Shown here: positions 34,488-47,437 of the stretch, one piece after another
How positions within the stretch are numbered: the stretch's first letter is position 1
Layout: every line of letters begins with the position of its first letter
Source of the DNA: Panonychus citri
Lineage: Eukaryota; Arthropoda; Arachnida; Trombidiformes; Tetranychidae
Assembly (NCBI RefSeq): GCF_014898815.1
Contig: NW_026515505.1
Span: forward strand, 620,001 to 684,000
Direction of reading: 5' to 3'
DNA length: 64,000 bases
The notes under the pieces: model-generated
What the model saw: only the letters and a program-made list of their open reading frames with translations
Database searches by the model: none
What the model was told of the DNA's origin: nothing
Position numbers and translations under genes: made by a program

Positions 34488-35857
34488 ATGAAGTCAATCC
34501 GAATTGTTGGTTTACTTTTATTGGGACTTGTGTCCGTTAATTGTGCTAATTGTGACCATGGTAAGTTTTTCAATTCAGTTTAATGAGAAAAATTTAATGA
34601 TAATAAATTTATTTCCCTTAGACAATTTTCCTAATCAAAACAACTCGCCAACAAATTCAAAGTTGAAACCACTGATCAACGGAAACAAATTGATTGACGG
34701 AGCTTCAATTGACCGATTAAAATGTCTATTAACCACGCAATTTAATCAATCACGGAATCACTTAGTTAATCCAGTTAACAAGGAAGCAACTAGAAAATTT
34801 TTAATCAATGAGATGAAAAAATATACCGATGAATTAGTAATTCAAACATATGATCAACCAGGTGAGGTAAATGTGAAAGGCTCCAACATAATCGGCTTAA
34901 TTGCTGGAACTCGTCGTAATCAAAGTGACGACAATTTGATTTTAATCGGCGCTCATTATGACACCTATTTGAATGGTCCAAACGATATCACTCCAGGAGT
35001 TAATGACAACGGCTCTGGATTAGCGGTTCTACTTGAGGTCCTGCGACTTGTGTCCAATAAGATGACCAGTCAATCGTATCGACCAATTAATTCAATCATG
35101 TTTGTGGCCTTTGATTTCGAGGAATATGATTACACTGGAAGTGATTTATTCGTTAATCAACATTTAATTCCTCACGAATTGATTGCTAAAAATCATCATT
35201 CCAAGGAGCCTTCATCATGGATACAATTTTATATTACAATTCAACAATTGGATCTCAATCTTTTCCCAAGAAGTTAATTTGGTAATTAGTAATTAATGTT
35301 TCCTGTCCATAGTCAGGGTAATTATATCATTTCTGATTTAATTGTTGCTCTATTTACATTTAGATTGCCCCAGAAGTAGCAGATTTGATCAAGGAAAATG
35401 ATTACAAGGGCGACTTTTTAACTTTAATTGCTCGTCAATCAATTGATTCACAATTAACTCAAAGTTTTACTAAATCATGGAAACAAGTTGATCATCAGGG
35501 TAGATTTAAGGTTTTCCCTGTTCAATTACCAACAACGACTGATTTAATTGGTCAATTTCTCAGAAGTGATCATGCTAATTTCTGGTTCCATGATTTTAAT
35601 TCTTACAATCAACAACTTCCTGCTATTTTCCTCACAGATACTGGTCAGTAAATTGTTATTCCTCATGTTTTCATTGTAATTGCTGATTTAATTGTCTAAT
35701 TTTTTTGTCCCAATTTACAGGTAATTTCAGAGGAATCATGAGTCAATGTTACCATCGAGCCTGTGACGATCAGAGACTAATTAACGATGATAATTTATTC
35801 TGGCTCACTCATATTACTAACACTTTATATTCAACAATTATCTCGTTGAGTCAATAA
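34488..35857 (+). CDS. secreted M28-family metallopeptidase (two frame breaks)
   Basis: Exon 1 (34488-34560) encodes a signal peptide (MKSIRIVGLLLLGLVSVNC). Exon 2 (34622-35281) has the M28 zinc-site blocks LIGAHYDT, PGVNDNGSGLA and FVAFDFEEYDYTGS. Exons 3 (35364-35643) and 4 (35721-35857) carry FLRSDHANFW, FLTDTGNFRG and the last histidine ligand in CYHRACDD. Such enzymes are zinc aminopeptidases; glutaminyl cyclases share the fold, but the HYD/DNGSG/EE pattern favours a peptidase. Odd: near 35195-35204 the frame must drop by one, because the conserved GAFIMDTILYYN containing the bridging Asp is in the -1 frame. A second missing base is implied at the exon 2 end (AATTTG|GT), otherwise the exon 2/3 join gives TGA. 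Either a pseudogene or sequence error. Family confidence is high, integrity uncertain. Confidence 0.75.
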
Positions 35858-36476
35858 TTATATTGGAACCAATTGGTTCAACTGGTTGGCTGTTTATTTT
35901 TCAATGTAATTGATTTTTTTAACTGAATCAATATGGTGGATCAATTTGTGAACAATTAAATAGCAACAAAAGTTTAATACAAAAGGAAAGTAGTATTGTA
36001 ATTATTTTTGTAATACTATTTGTAGACTTAGATTTTTGTTTTGACTCTCAAGTTGAAAAGTTATTCTTAATTGAATTGTCTCGGGAATACAGTAATCAAA
36101 TTTTCAGGTAATTGGGATAAGAGGATAAGAGGAATTAGTGAGGGGGAGAGAGTTAAATCAATTATTCGAGAGGAGAAAACGTGAAGATTATCAAAACTTT
36201 GATCAAAAAAAGGTGAGAATTATGTTTGAGAGAAACTGTAACATGCCAAGGAGAAGAGGTAAGAAAGGAAATATAATCAAGCGAATTAAATAATTAGAGG
36301 AAGATAGAGAGGGAGAGAATTGTGATAATCAACTATGGAGTCTAAACATGTTCGGGTTGACAGAATTGAAGAAGTTACGAAAAAATATTAATTATAATGA
36401 AGAAAAGTCTGATTAACTTTGAAAGGAATTGCGGTGAAGAGAGCGAGAGAATAATTTTAAATTGTGATTGTGTTAA
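35858..36476. other. convergent 3' flank of M28 and UMP-CMP kinase genes
   Basis: Shared downstream region of two convergent genes, with GA-rich sequence at 36140-36330. No coding sequence or clear repeat is seen. Confidence 0.5.
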
Positions 36477-37227
36477 TCACTCAAGGAAACATTTTCTAAC
36501 TTCTTGATAAACTTCATTTGGCCAAGGAGAAGCATTAATCCGACGAACAAGTCCCAATGTTTCGTAATATTTGATGATTGGAAGTGTATCATTGTGGTAA
36601 GTGTTCAATCTTTTCTTAAGACTTTCCTCATTATCATCCGATCGACCAGAACCGGCTTGTCCTCGTTTAAGACATCTTTGTATGGCTATTTCTTGGGGAC
36701 AATCAAAGAAGAGAACAAATTTTTCCTCCACTTTACCAGTCATCTCTTTCTTCCAACCTTCAAGATTATTTTCGCTACGAGGAAAACCGTCAATCAAAAA
36801 GTTACCATCAAATTTAATCGCATCACCGGCAACATCACCATCAGTCATTGATCCATTTGCCTGAGAACAGTGTTTAATCATAGCTTTCTCCAAGAGAGAA
36901 CAAGTTATTTCAACTGGTACAATGGTTCCATTTTTTATATGATTGGATATTAACTCTCCAAATTCAGATCCATCGGCTGACATTTCTGCACGAAGTAAAT
37001 CACCGGCTGAAAGGTGAACAAACCCAAATTCCTATTTTAAAACAACAAAACAACAATTAGTGAAATTACTCCAAATTACAAACCAAATCATTAAGAAAAG
37101 AAAAGAGATTCACTTGTGAATAGAAGATTAAATTTGAACAAACCTTAACAATCTTTGAACATTGAGTTCCTTTTCCTGAACCAGGAGGTCCAAGGACAAA
37201 AACAACTTTAGGTTTAATTGTTGACAT
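36477..37227 (-). CDS. CMPK1: UMP-CMP kinase
   Basis: Two exons (37227-37144 and 37031-36477), 212 residues. The P-loop GPPGSGKGT is at residues 13-21. The NMP-binding part is HLSAGDLLRAE, with NGTIVPVEIT. The DGFPRSENNLEGW block and the LID-region RSDDNEESLKKR match human CMPK1 (DGFPRNQDNLQGW, RSDDNRESLEKR). The enzyme transfers phosphate from ATP to UMP or CMP in the cytosol for pyrimidine nucleotide supply. A short insertion (about residues 93-110) makes it a little longer than the 196-residue human form. Adenylate kinase is the alternative, but UMP/CMP-specific residues in the match make that unlikely. X-box and CTCF-like motifs lie 340-385 bases upstream. Confidence 0.95.
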
Positions 37228-37563
37228 GATAAATTTAGTTATTATTCGATTCAGTTTGTTTAAATATAATTAGATTAGTAAAAATCTAAGGAGAATTAAC
37301 GAAAAACAATAAATAAATTATGTTAAGTTACTTCAATCAATTGGAAGGAATAAAAAAAAATCCAACAGACTGATGATTATGATGGCGATGGAAAACAGGA
37401 GTCAAAGGAAACCTCTCAAGATGAATAATACGAAATTGATGACGATGATGGTGATGATAATTGTGATGATAAATGTACAAAATTAATTAAACCTTGATTA
37501 TCAAGGTAAGAAGAGAGAGAGAATCACAAAATTATCAACACAAACATAAATTCACATTTAAGT

Positions 37564-37577
37564 GTTTCCATGGAAAC
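37564..37577. promoter_or_regulatory. perfectly palindromic RFX-type X-box upstream of CMPK1
   Basis: GTTTCCATGGAAAC is a perfect 14-base palindrome and fits the X-box pattern RYYNYY-AT-RRNRAC. It lies 337 bases upstream of the CMPK1 ATG and 20 bases from a CTCF-like motif. Confidence 0.45.
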
Positions 37578-37596
37578 CAAACAAAGTGACGAACAT

Positions 37597-37611
37597 TCTG
37601 CAAGTGGCGCC
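37597..37611 (+). promoter_or_regulatory. CTCF-like motif upstream of CMPK1
   Basis: TCTGCAAGTGGCGCC contains the AGTGGCGCC core, with about three mismatches to the longer consensus. It sits in a GC-rich patch with TTCGAA that is unusual for this AT-rich region. Confidence 0.35.
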
Positions 37612-40600
37612 GACAAGCGTTCGAAAAACAAGTTAGACCAGTTACATTTTTGTTCGCAATTAAATTAATAATACTTTTTGATTTTCCATAATTAAAGAAA
37701 TAAAGAACATGATTAACAATTTATTCCAAGGTTAATAACCCTTTTTGATAATGAGAAAAGTTAATGATTGAAAATAGAAAATCAGATTATTTCACTTTTG
37801 TTGGAATTTTCAATTTTCATGTTTCCTTAATTGCTACTCAATGAGAGAAATTAAAAGTTAATTACAATTAACGAATCGTTTCATACGAAAAGTGATAATT
37901 ATCATTAAGAATCTATTATTATAATGATTGTGTTGAAAGTTCACTGACAGAATGATTAATTTTCAATTGGATTTAAATGTTGGATATCAATTCAATTCTA
38001 AGAAATTGAATACAAGGTAATTAATTGTCGATGATTTTTAATTGTAAATCTTGTAAACTTTAAGAGAGAATGAGGTAGATTTGATTTTTCATTTTCTTTT
38101 CATCATCTAATTGCTATCGAAATATAAATTAATTGGCCTGTAATCAATTCCAGTCCTGAGCTATTGATTGAATATGAAATTAGAATTGATTGTAAATCAT
38201 TTTTTCATTAAGACTTTACTGAGATAAATTAACACAACCATTAAGGAAATGATTCCTAATTGTTGTATAATATTAATCCTGAATTATAAAGATAAGAAAG
38301 CAAAATTTCAGCTCCAATGAGCTGGAATTAATATCAATCATTATCATGTTACAATTAATTTAAACTCTTGTGATGATGATTAAGTCTAAGTAATCAATAG
38401 CATATTGTTAATATACAAAAACATGAAGAGACAAAGTAAATAATTAGCTTAATTATCGTATCAGAAATGATTACATTTGATTGTTGTTGTGATCTGTTAA
38501 CATTTAGATTAGGTTTTAATCACTTTGCAACAATTAACGCGAAGGATTTTTGATACGAATGAAAATATAACCAGTTAATTGTTCACTTGTATGAATTCTG
38601 ATGAAAGAAATGATTAATTCGATGAACTTATTGAAGCAAATGAAACAATTCCACGAAAATCAACATTTTCCATGTAAAAAGGTTAATCCTCCTCGATGAA
38701 TACATGGAGGAGGAGGAGGAGGAAAAGGTGGAAGTGGGAAATGGAAGTGGAGGTGGAAAAAGAAAATTCTAAAAGTATCACAAGTTAATTCAGTTAATCA
38801 AGTTGAGAGTTTTCTCTTTCTCTTCCCATGTTGTTAATTTATCCGAATGAATTACCGTTAGACTAATTAGCTCACTGATTATTGGTGACAATTAGCTAAT
38901 CCATTAGAAGGTTTGTAATTTACTCGAATCATTTTCATGTTGTTTTTTCTCTCTTTCTCTTTCTTGTCATGATAAATTCATTGAGAAGGAAACGAATCAA
39001 AACATTTAGTTTGATGATCAGTGGAAAATGAATCAAGAGTCAATTCTCATTATTTACCAGTCAAAGAAAAGAAAACCATTAATTTCAGAAGTCATTAAAT
39101 TCTGTTATTATTATTATCATTATTTTTCTCTGTTGGAATTTATCATTACATGAATTTGTACTAAATTCTGATGATAGAAATAAAAAAGAAACAAATTCCT
39201 AAAAAAATAGAATCGAAACAAAAAGAGAAATCAAAAGTTTCGAAAACAATTACAACTCTTTCTCTCTTCCTCTCTTAAACAATTCTCACAATTAAACTTT
39301 TACGAAATTTTTATTGATTTAATCACCAGAATATGAATTCGATAGCAATTAGTTAATCAAGAAATGAACTGAAATCAATTTATTAACTCGACTTGTTGGT
39401 TTTATTGATGAGCAAACAGAATCCAAATTGACTTAAACTAACCGCTAATTATGATTAATGATTGGATCCGAATGATATAATTCACTGATTGTTTTCACAA
39501 TAAATTGTTGACATAATTTATTTTATTTCTAATCAAATTAAGTGCCAATATTTATGTTCATCAATTGCAGAGGAAAACAACAACAACAACATAACGAAAA
39601 CAAGTTGTCCAAACCTCTCATTGATTAGTTAATTGCTTCAGGCTTAATAATTTGAATTTAATTTTTTTTCCATTTTGATCAACCCAATTCCCTAAAGTGA
39701 TTGTTAAATGTATCTCATTATTAGTGAAAAGAATATTAAATTGTAACAATTTAATTGGATAGAGAAAAGAAATAAAAAACAAACTCATCTATACTCTTAG
39801 GCTTTTGTCTCCAATTAAAGGTAACCATTTATTTTGAATTTTCGTTCCATCAATTAGATTGTAATTATTGTAATGTTTATATATTTAACTATTTGTTTTC
39901 TACCAGAATTTGATTGTAATCATTAGTGGAATCCATTCGGTACCATGAGCTGGTTAATTCTCCTAATTTAACCGGTGAAATGGTTAAGTGATTAATGGTA
40001 AGTATTTACAATTTCTTTCTCTTTTCTGGTGAAAAAAAAGGAAACTTCAATTATTCAATTTCTCTTTCTTTTCTTTCTCTTGATTTTTTTTCTATTCTTT
40101 TTCAGGATCAAAAGTCACAAATAGTTCCATGTATATATTGAATTAAATAATAGAATGATTTGGATTCCAAGAGAAGGGAAGATTTAACCTGGAAAACGAT
40201 TTAATCGGTTCAACGGTTTACACAAAATGAATTGAGAAAAAAAGTCGAAAAAGATTGGGATCGAGAAAGAAATTCAAATACATTCACATTGGAGGTGAAA
40301 GTTTAGAATTGAGTCAATGGAAATGTTAAAATAATCCATTGATTTAAGTTTGATTTTCGTTCAATTCAATCTAAGGTAAATAACCATTGGTGACTTGGTG
40401 ATGGTTTCAAAGACAATGGAGCTGTAATGGTCAGTGGAAAATGGATCAAGTCCATCAGAGGACTGAACATGAATTCGCCATGAAAAAAGTGACATCACCA
40501 TGGGGATGTAAGAAGATGGAGATGGAGACAAAGGAGAGGAACCATGAAGCATGATTAAAGCCTTTGGGTTTTAAAATATCCATGTTATTATTATATCCAT

Positions 40601-41699
40601 GGGGTGGGAAAAGATGATGATGAGAGAGAGAGAATCATCCAAGTCCATTGAGAATTGTTGAGCCATGAATCGTGTCTTGAAATTGGAGTAAATTCTTTTA
40701 TCATTTTTCTTCTCATTCTTTCCTCATATCGAAACTTATCCACCTTCAATTTCATGAGGAAGAAGAGGAGAAAAAATTGACAACCTAATATCTTCACAAT
40801 GAGAAAAAAAATCTCATTGAATAAGATGAAGAGATGATGATGATGATGATGAACAAAGATGCTGCCTGGAAGAGGAAGAGGATATTCAGGAAGTAGAAGC
40901 AAAGAACAAGTTGATCAACATGGAGTTGATAATGTCTTTTAAGAAGAATGGAGAAAAAATCTTACCTCATCTTCACCATTATCTTTATCATCATCATCAC
41001 CTGAAAGAAAGAAAAAAAGTTCCATGTTTATCTTTGTAATTTTTTCTTCTTCATCATCTTCTTTTATCTCCCTGAATGATGATACTGATTCTGTCACATG
41101 TCAACACAACATCAATGAGGTTTATAAGTAACATTGTTTTCTAACACAATTTAAACACATTCTCACTTATATTTGCTTATTATTATTCCCTACACTTCAC
41201 CCACCCATACCCACTCCTTTAGATTCAGAGCTGAGCGTTTCAATCCATGTGATTCGAAAGATATTACGAGAAAAAAAAGATGGAGGAAGAAGATAATATG
41301 TGAACAGGGAATAATTCTTGGAATACCTAAAGAAAAAGATAGTAATTACCCTGGAAATTGAGTATATTCTGTGTATATATTCATGTGGAATTGCTTGTTA
41401 TCCTTTTCTCTCTCTCTCTCCATCACAAAAAAAGAGGCTCAAGAGGATGAAAAGGAAGATGAAGAAAAAAATGCTTCCAAGACAAGAGATGGAAGAATTT
41501 ATCTTCCCATGTAATATATATAATTCTTGTTGCACTTTTTAATATTGAAAAGTTTCATGGAAGAAAATATATCGAATATATATTTTATTCCTAAGGTAAT
41601 CTTTCCGGAGGAATTGAGAATGAGAAAAAAGCGAAACAGATTTTATTTCATTTCTTTTTTTATCATCTTTTATCTTCCATCAACATAACATTTCATTTT

Positions 41700-41701
<2 letters not shown>

Positions 41702-41739
<38 letters not shown>
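41702..41739. repeat. (CT)n microsatellite
   Basis: About 19 CT units. It accounts for the Ser/Leu start of an open frame at 41698 that is not a gene. Confidence 0.97.
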
Positions 41740-41744
<5 letters not shown>

Positions 41745-44700
41745 CTTCTCTTTCACAGATTTTTCATTTCAACTTCTCAACTATCAGTCTACAGAATCAT
41801 TGAAAGAAGATACAAATTTGCTGTTTCCATGGATGAGGAACAGGAGGAAGATGAGGATGACAAATGTATCCAAACATGATGACGATTTATGCAAAAAAAA
41901 CTGTTTACAGTTATTTCAACATGAGAAATGAGATTTTTACTGAACATATCAAGAGATTGGATTGCAATTGCTTATTGCCTGTTATTCAATTGAAGATCTT
42001 CATTAATTCCTCATAATCATCATTCATGATGTTTATTATCCATGTGAGGATTTACTGTTATTTCAAATTGCCTTGAAATTTACATTTCACGAAGAGGAGG
42101 TGATACTGGAAGGTGGAAAGATACAAGGCTCGAGAATCAAAAAGGTTATTTCTTTATGGAAACCAAGGCCCGGAAGTCATGTAGTGATAAATCAACACAC
42201 CTTAATAGTGAAAGAAGCAGAGGAAAGAAAATAAGAGGAACCATGAAAAGTCAAACAACAGAATTGGGAATATATGGAATGAAGAAGCAGCCGAGAAGGA
42301 GGAAGAAGTAAAAAGAGATATTCGAATGAAAGAAAAAAAGAAAGAGGAAGAGAGAGAGAAAAATAGAAAGAAGTGAAGATGATATAACATGAGGGAGGAA
42401 AAGTCATGGTAAAAATATCGATCGGACTGTTGAATTACCTTCTCTTCCATGTAGAGAAATCAGATAACAATGAAGCGAAGCAAAATATTTGCTATTCATT
42501 GGTTTTCTCTTTCTTTCCTTTCATCATCATCATCATCTTTCTCTTTCTTTTCTCAACTTTTATCTCTGTTATTTTATTTTTTTTTATTCTTCAATGAAGA
42601 AAAGAGTAAAATCAATTTTGAGTGATTTCCTTTATCATTTCATTCATTCAATCTTCCTTTTCTCTCTTTATCATCACTCACGATCATCATCATCATCTTT
42701 ACCTTTCTCTCTCTCTCTCACTCTACCTTAGTAAATATAATATTATTTTGCTATGTGACTCGAATCAGCAAAATGTTAACAACTTTATCTCATGTTGTTG
42801 TCGCCATCAAATGGATTCTTAACTCGACTAAGCTTATCAACAACATCGACAACAATAATAACAACACAACAAATAATTCAATCGCCATTTAAACTTGAAC
42901 ATGAGATTCAATATATTCAACTGAATGAAACGATGAAATTATTGAAACAACTTCAACAGACAAATAAAACTTGATCATATTGATACATTATCAGGAGAAG
43001 GAGATGATAATAGGAGTGAGAAGATGACAAATATCCATGGAGATGTTATCGAAATAAGGATTTTGCTTGTTGATCCCATTGGACTTTTTAAATCCCTCTA
43101 GAAGGATGAGGATGGAGAATGAGGAATGATAATGATGAGAGAGAGAGAGAGAGAGAAGAGATGAAGTAAATAGAGAAGAATAAAAATAACGGCAGGTTAA
43201 TCTTCTTTACTTTTTTCATCTTCATCTTCTTCTCATCATCAATATTATCTTCTCCACACTGATCATCATCATCATCATCGTCATTCTTTTCCTTCCACTT
43301 GCCACCTTCATGGAGAAAACCTTTACCTTTTAGATTGAAGGGAGAAGATGACAAAAGGAAAAGGATGATGATGATAATATTTCAAATCTTGAGATAAAAT
43401 TGATCCTCTTGTTAGTTTAACATATAAACTTAAATTGTCAATTTTGCTCCTTAAATTGATACCAGGTAAATATTAACTCCAAAGAAAAGATAATCCAAAA
43501 GTATAACAATTCATTTCCATCATTTTGAAAAATCGTCTTAATCTTTTATCATCTTGACGATAAGTTGAATAATTTTTCATTCTTCTTCTTAAAACTTATT
43601 GAAATTCATTATTATTCCTCTTAAGATGCAAATAATTATCTTTCCTCACATATTATAATCTATTAACAGTTAGCTAATTGTTATCACATTGATTTCACTT
43701 TGATATTCTAACTTCATTAACGTTATACTTTCCTTGTACCTTGCAGGCATCTTCATCTTCATCTTCATCTTCATCCTCAGAGTAAATTAAATCACTAGTT
43801 TACTTGATTCGACACCTTAAATTTTTCCTCTCCACTATTTCCCACCTCTTACATTTTCCTCTCAGTTAAAAGCTTTCTTGTTAACAAGATTGTCTATTTT
43901 TCCTTGAGATTTTCAATAAGCCTCCCAATCAACTTATCCTTTTCCTCTTTTTGTTTATCATCAATGTCGTCGAGATGATGATGATGATGATTAAGAGAAA
44001 AGAAGAAGAAAAAACTTCTATCCAGTAAGTTGATTTACCTTCAAGGTGTACAGACAAATCAATGGATAGAAGCACAGAAACACAATTAATTGACTCTTCC
44101 ATTGATTAACTCAACATAAAGTAAACAATCAACTGTTTGTATCACAATTAACACTTAGCACATGATTACAACACACAATTACTAATCTTAATCCATTTCC
44201 ATAAGCTTAATCTTCTTGATTGATGTTAATTATTCACCAAGTTGACTTAGGTAACAATTCAAATTGTTTCAACAACCAAATAAGCAATGTAAAGGTAAAC
44301 ATTGGAAAATTAATTCCCTGATGATTGTGAAAAAACAATACAAATGATAATCATCATTCTGATGCTAATTGTTGTTTCCATCTAATTTGGTTTGTTAATA
44401 TGAATTTCTTGTTGGGTATCATTTCAATAGTAACATTATTACAATTGAATTAATCGATCGTTGAAAAACATCAACAATCCATGTATCTATTTGTGTATCA
44501 TAATTATTATGGTTTCTAATGAATTTGCAAAGTTAATTAAGTTAGAAATATATTCATCTAATTAGTGGAACAACATTTATAACAATATCATTTTTTTTCT
44601 GCGACAAAAACATTATCATCAATTAGATGAATACTCAGTATGTTGAAAGTGTATTTATCAATGAAAATAATTGTGGATAATCAAGAGATGATTATCTTGA

Positions 44701-46494
44701 CAATTTCATGGTAATTGAACGTAAAACTAATTGAAAGTTACACAAAGATCGTAATAGTAAATAAAGACATTCAGGTCGAATTAGAACATTTCGATATGAT
44801 TGAAACTCGAAAGGGAATCAATGAGTATGGAAATTTTATTCTGATAATTTGTGTTTCGATCCTTTGGTCATTACAAAATCGACGAATCTTAATCATGGAC
44901 AATTAACCAGAGATACTAAAGTTAATTGCTAATAATTATAATAGAAAAAAACTAATCACATGTTTGCAACTTTTTTTCTTTAACTTGTTTTGCTATTTAC
45001 GAGTAACTATTTTTATCTCGTTAATTCTTGTAATTAGTTGGAATAAAATTAATTGTATATTATCAGATTACATGTGATTAGTAATCAATCAATGGAAGAT
45101 TATGATAAAATGAATTACAATCAACGATAATTAACATTTTCTATGACAACGTTTCATTTTGTGTTACCTGATATCCTTTTCTATCCCTTGTATCTAGTTA
45201 AACATTACAAGAAAATAACAATGTAATTGTTAAATGTCATTTCGATTTCTGATTTCGCTTCTAATCTCGAACTGTCCAAATTTTTGGACAGTTGGTAAGT
45301 TGATCAGTACGAATCGATATTCTCTCGACAAGGACAAAAATCACTCATTCAAATTTCCCCACCGAATTATATTCCAATATATTAGAAAATATGAAATTCG
45401 TTTTTCATAATTCCTTTCAAATCATTCGACTCATACATATCATGTACTTATCAATCATATATGAATTTCAGAATCAACAATTTATTGATTTAAAAAGTAA
45501 TGACAACAAATAAAGAAAAAGATTACAATCCAATTGATTATTATTTCCCAATTACAGCTAATCCTTTAATCTCCCTTTTAATCCTATCAGTTGATTATTC
45601 AAGTGAAAAGATAATTGTTATCAAAATAATAATAAGTGTTTCGGATAAACATTATCAAAGTAATTGTAAATTATCTTGATCATATCTGATTACTGATATT
45701 CTTGGTGATTTTTTTGTTCACTTCAGAATCGAGTCTGATTAAATTGTTACAATGACAATAAATCTTTTAAACTGTTAAACTAACGAAAGCCTAATGAACC
45801 ATTGTAATGATTTACCTTTGAGAAAATTTTCTCATTCGTGAATTTAGATTCTTAAATTGTTACAATTACCTTTACACTTAGATAACATTGAGAACTTTAC
45901 AGAATCAAAATCCAGTTCGATGATCATTATTAATCAAATGTCTTCTTCTTTTGGTATAAATCGTAAACTTTAATTGTAAACATTTTCTTTCGATGGTAAA
46001 ATTTGTACATTTGGAGAGGAAACAAAAAGTTCTTGGCCTCGAATCAAAATCTCATAATAGCAGCATTTATATTCAAGTTCAATAATCTCAGCAGGTTATT
46101 TACATTTTATTTGATTCTTTTTTTATTATTATTGTTATTTATCAGAATTTCTGAAAATTCTGGATAATATCAATAAACTTTTTCCTTCCCATCATTTAAA
46201 AATCTTCATCATGATAACAATTTAATAACATTAAATGGTTATAACAAAATTCAACTTCAACTTTTTTTCTCTCTCTCAATGTGAACAATTTCAATTTCCA
46301 ATACATGATAATAACTTTTACTTTTAAATTCAAAGTAATCAAAGTTAAATTGTCGTCGTCATGATTTAATAACTTGAAGACGAATCAACAATCAATAATT
46401 TACCAGAATCCATTGCAACTTGAATTAACAGTTTGACTTGTTTTTTTCACCATAATTATTAATTTATTCAGCTAATTAATGATAATTAGTATAC

Positions 46495-46554
46495 AATCAA
46501 CTGATTACTTTTCATTTGAATTTCAAATGATTAACTTTTCATAATCAGTTGATT
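46495..46554. repeat. nested inverted repeat (60-base hairpin)
   Basis: Arms AATCAACTGATTA (46495-46507) and TAATCAGTTGATT (46542-46554) are perfect reverse complements. Inside them CATTTGA (46513-46519) and TCAAATG (46523-46529) form a second pair. The two nested stems could form a cruciform or hairpin RNA, or be a relic of a small element. Confidence 0.75.
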
Positions 46555-47405
46555 ACTATGAGATTATAAGACATTTGTAATTCTGATTCCGATGATTTCA
46601 ACTCTTTTTTTTTTCCTCTCCACTAGTTAATTAAATTACTATTATTATCATGGAAATGCTAATCCACATCTAATCATCTTAATAATTAGCTAATTTAAAA
46701 TTGAAAATTTAATTCACATAACATTAATTCATTGATTGTGTTGATATTATTCAGCTTATAAACAACAATTAACGAGATAAATAAACAGATTAACTGGAAA
46801 CAATAATAAGTCAACTAGATGATTAGTGGAATCAAAAAGTTGAACCGTTAATTGTTGTTGAAGAGGTTGATAGTTAATTGTTAATCTTTAATCAATATTT
46901 AACACTCACTTGAAAATTGCAATTTAATTAAACGTTACCCTTTTTTTTATTGATTTAATTCACTTTACTTTAAAAACATAATCAATAGTATCTAATGATT
47001 AAGCTCAATTTTACTGATTGTTTTGATTAACCTTTTTTTTCAAATTCAACTCATAATGTTGATTAAAAGTAATCTCATTGATTAACTTAATATAATAAAT
47101 GATCAACAACAATTAGGTCGATTGAACAATCAATTGATGAATGAATTTACAATCCCTGTTGATCTCATAAATAACATTGTGACCTTTTGATTTGATTAAA
47201 AGTTGATTAACCTTAAATTAAATTATTCAACTAATCATGATAATGATTTTGGTTTAATACTTAATATTGACATTTCTGGTTAATAACAGTTATGATAATA
47301 ATGATAATATATAATATTTATGAATATCAATCATGTTTTTCATATTATCACCATGATGGGATTTCTTTCCCATTCCCAATATGATAAACCAACATTACTC
47401 AGTTC

Positions 47406-47437
47406 ATTATCATGGATAATATAATATCCATGATAAT
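47406..47437. repeat. 13-base perfect inverted repeat with 6-base loop
   Basis: ATTATCATGGATA (47406-47418) and TATCCATGATAAT (47425-47437) flank ATATAA. No T-run follows and no gene is next to it. Its role is unknown. Confidence 0.8.

Noticed and set aside
40971..41003. Acidic micro-exon on the minus strand between splice-like signals
   Set aside because: An ATG/GAT microsatellite can mimic acidic codons; no neighbouring exons in phase.
43747..43787. Poly-Ser terminal exon after CTTGCAG
   Set aside because: Simple TCTTCA repeat; no upstream coding exon.
44715..44906. 63-codon ORF with mixed composition
   Set aside because: Short, no splice context or recognised motif, and surrounded by typical noncoding sequence; its first codon is not ATG.
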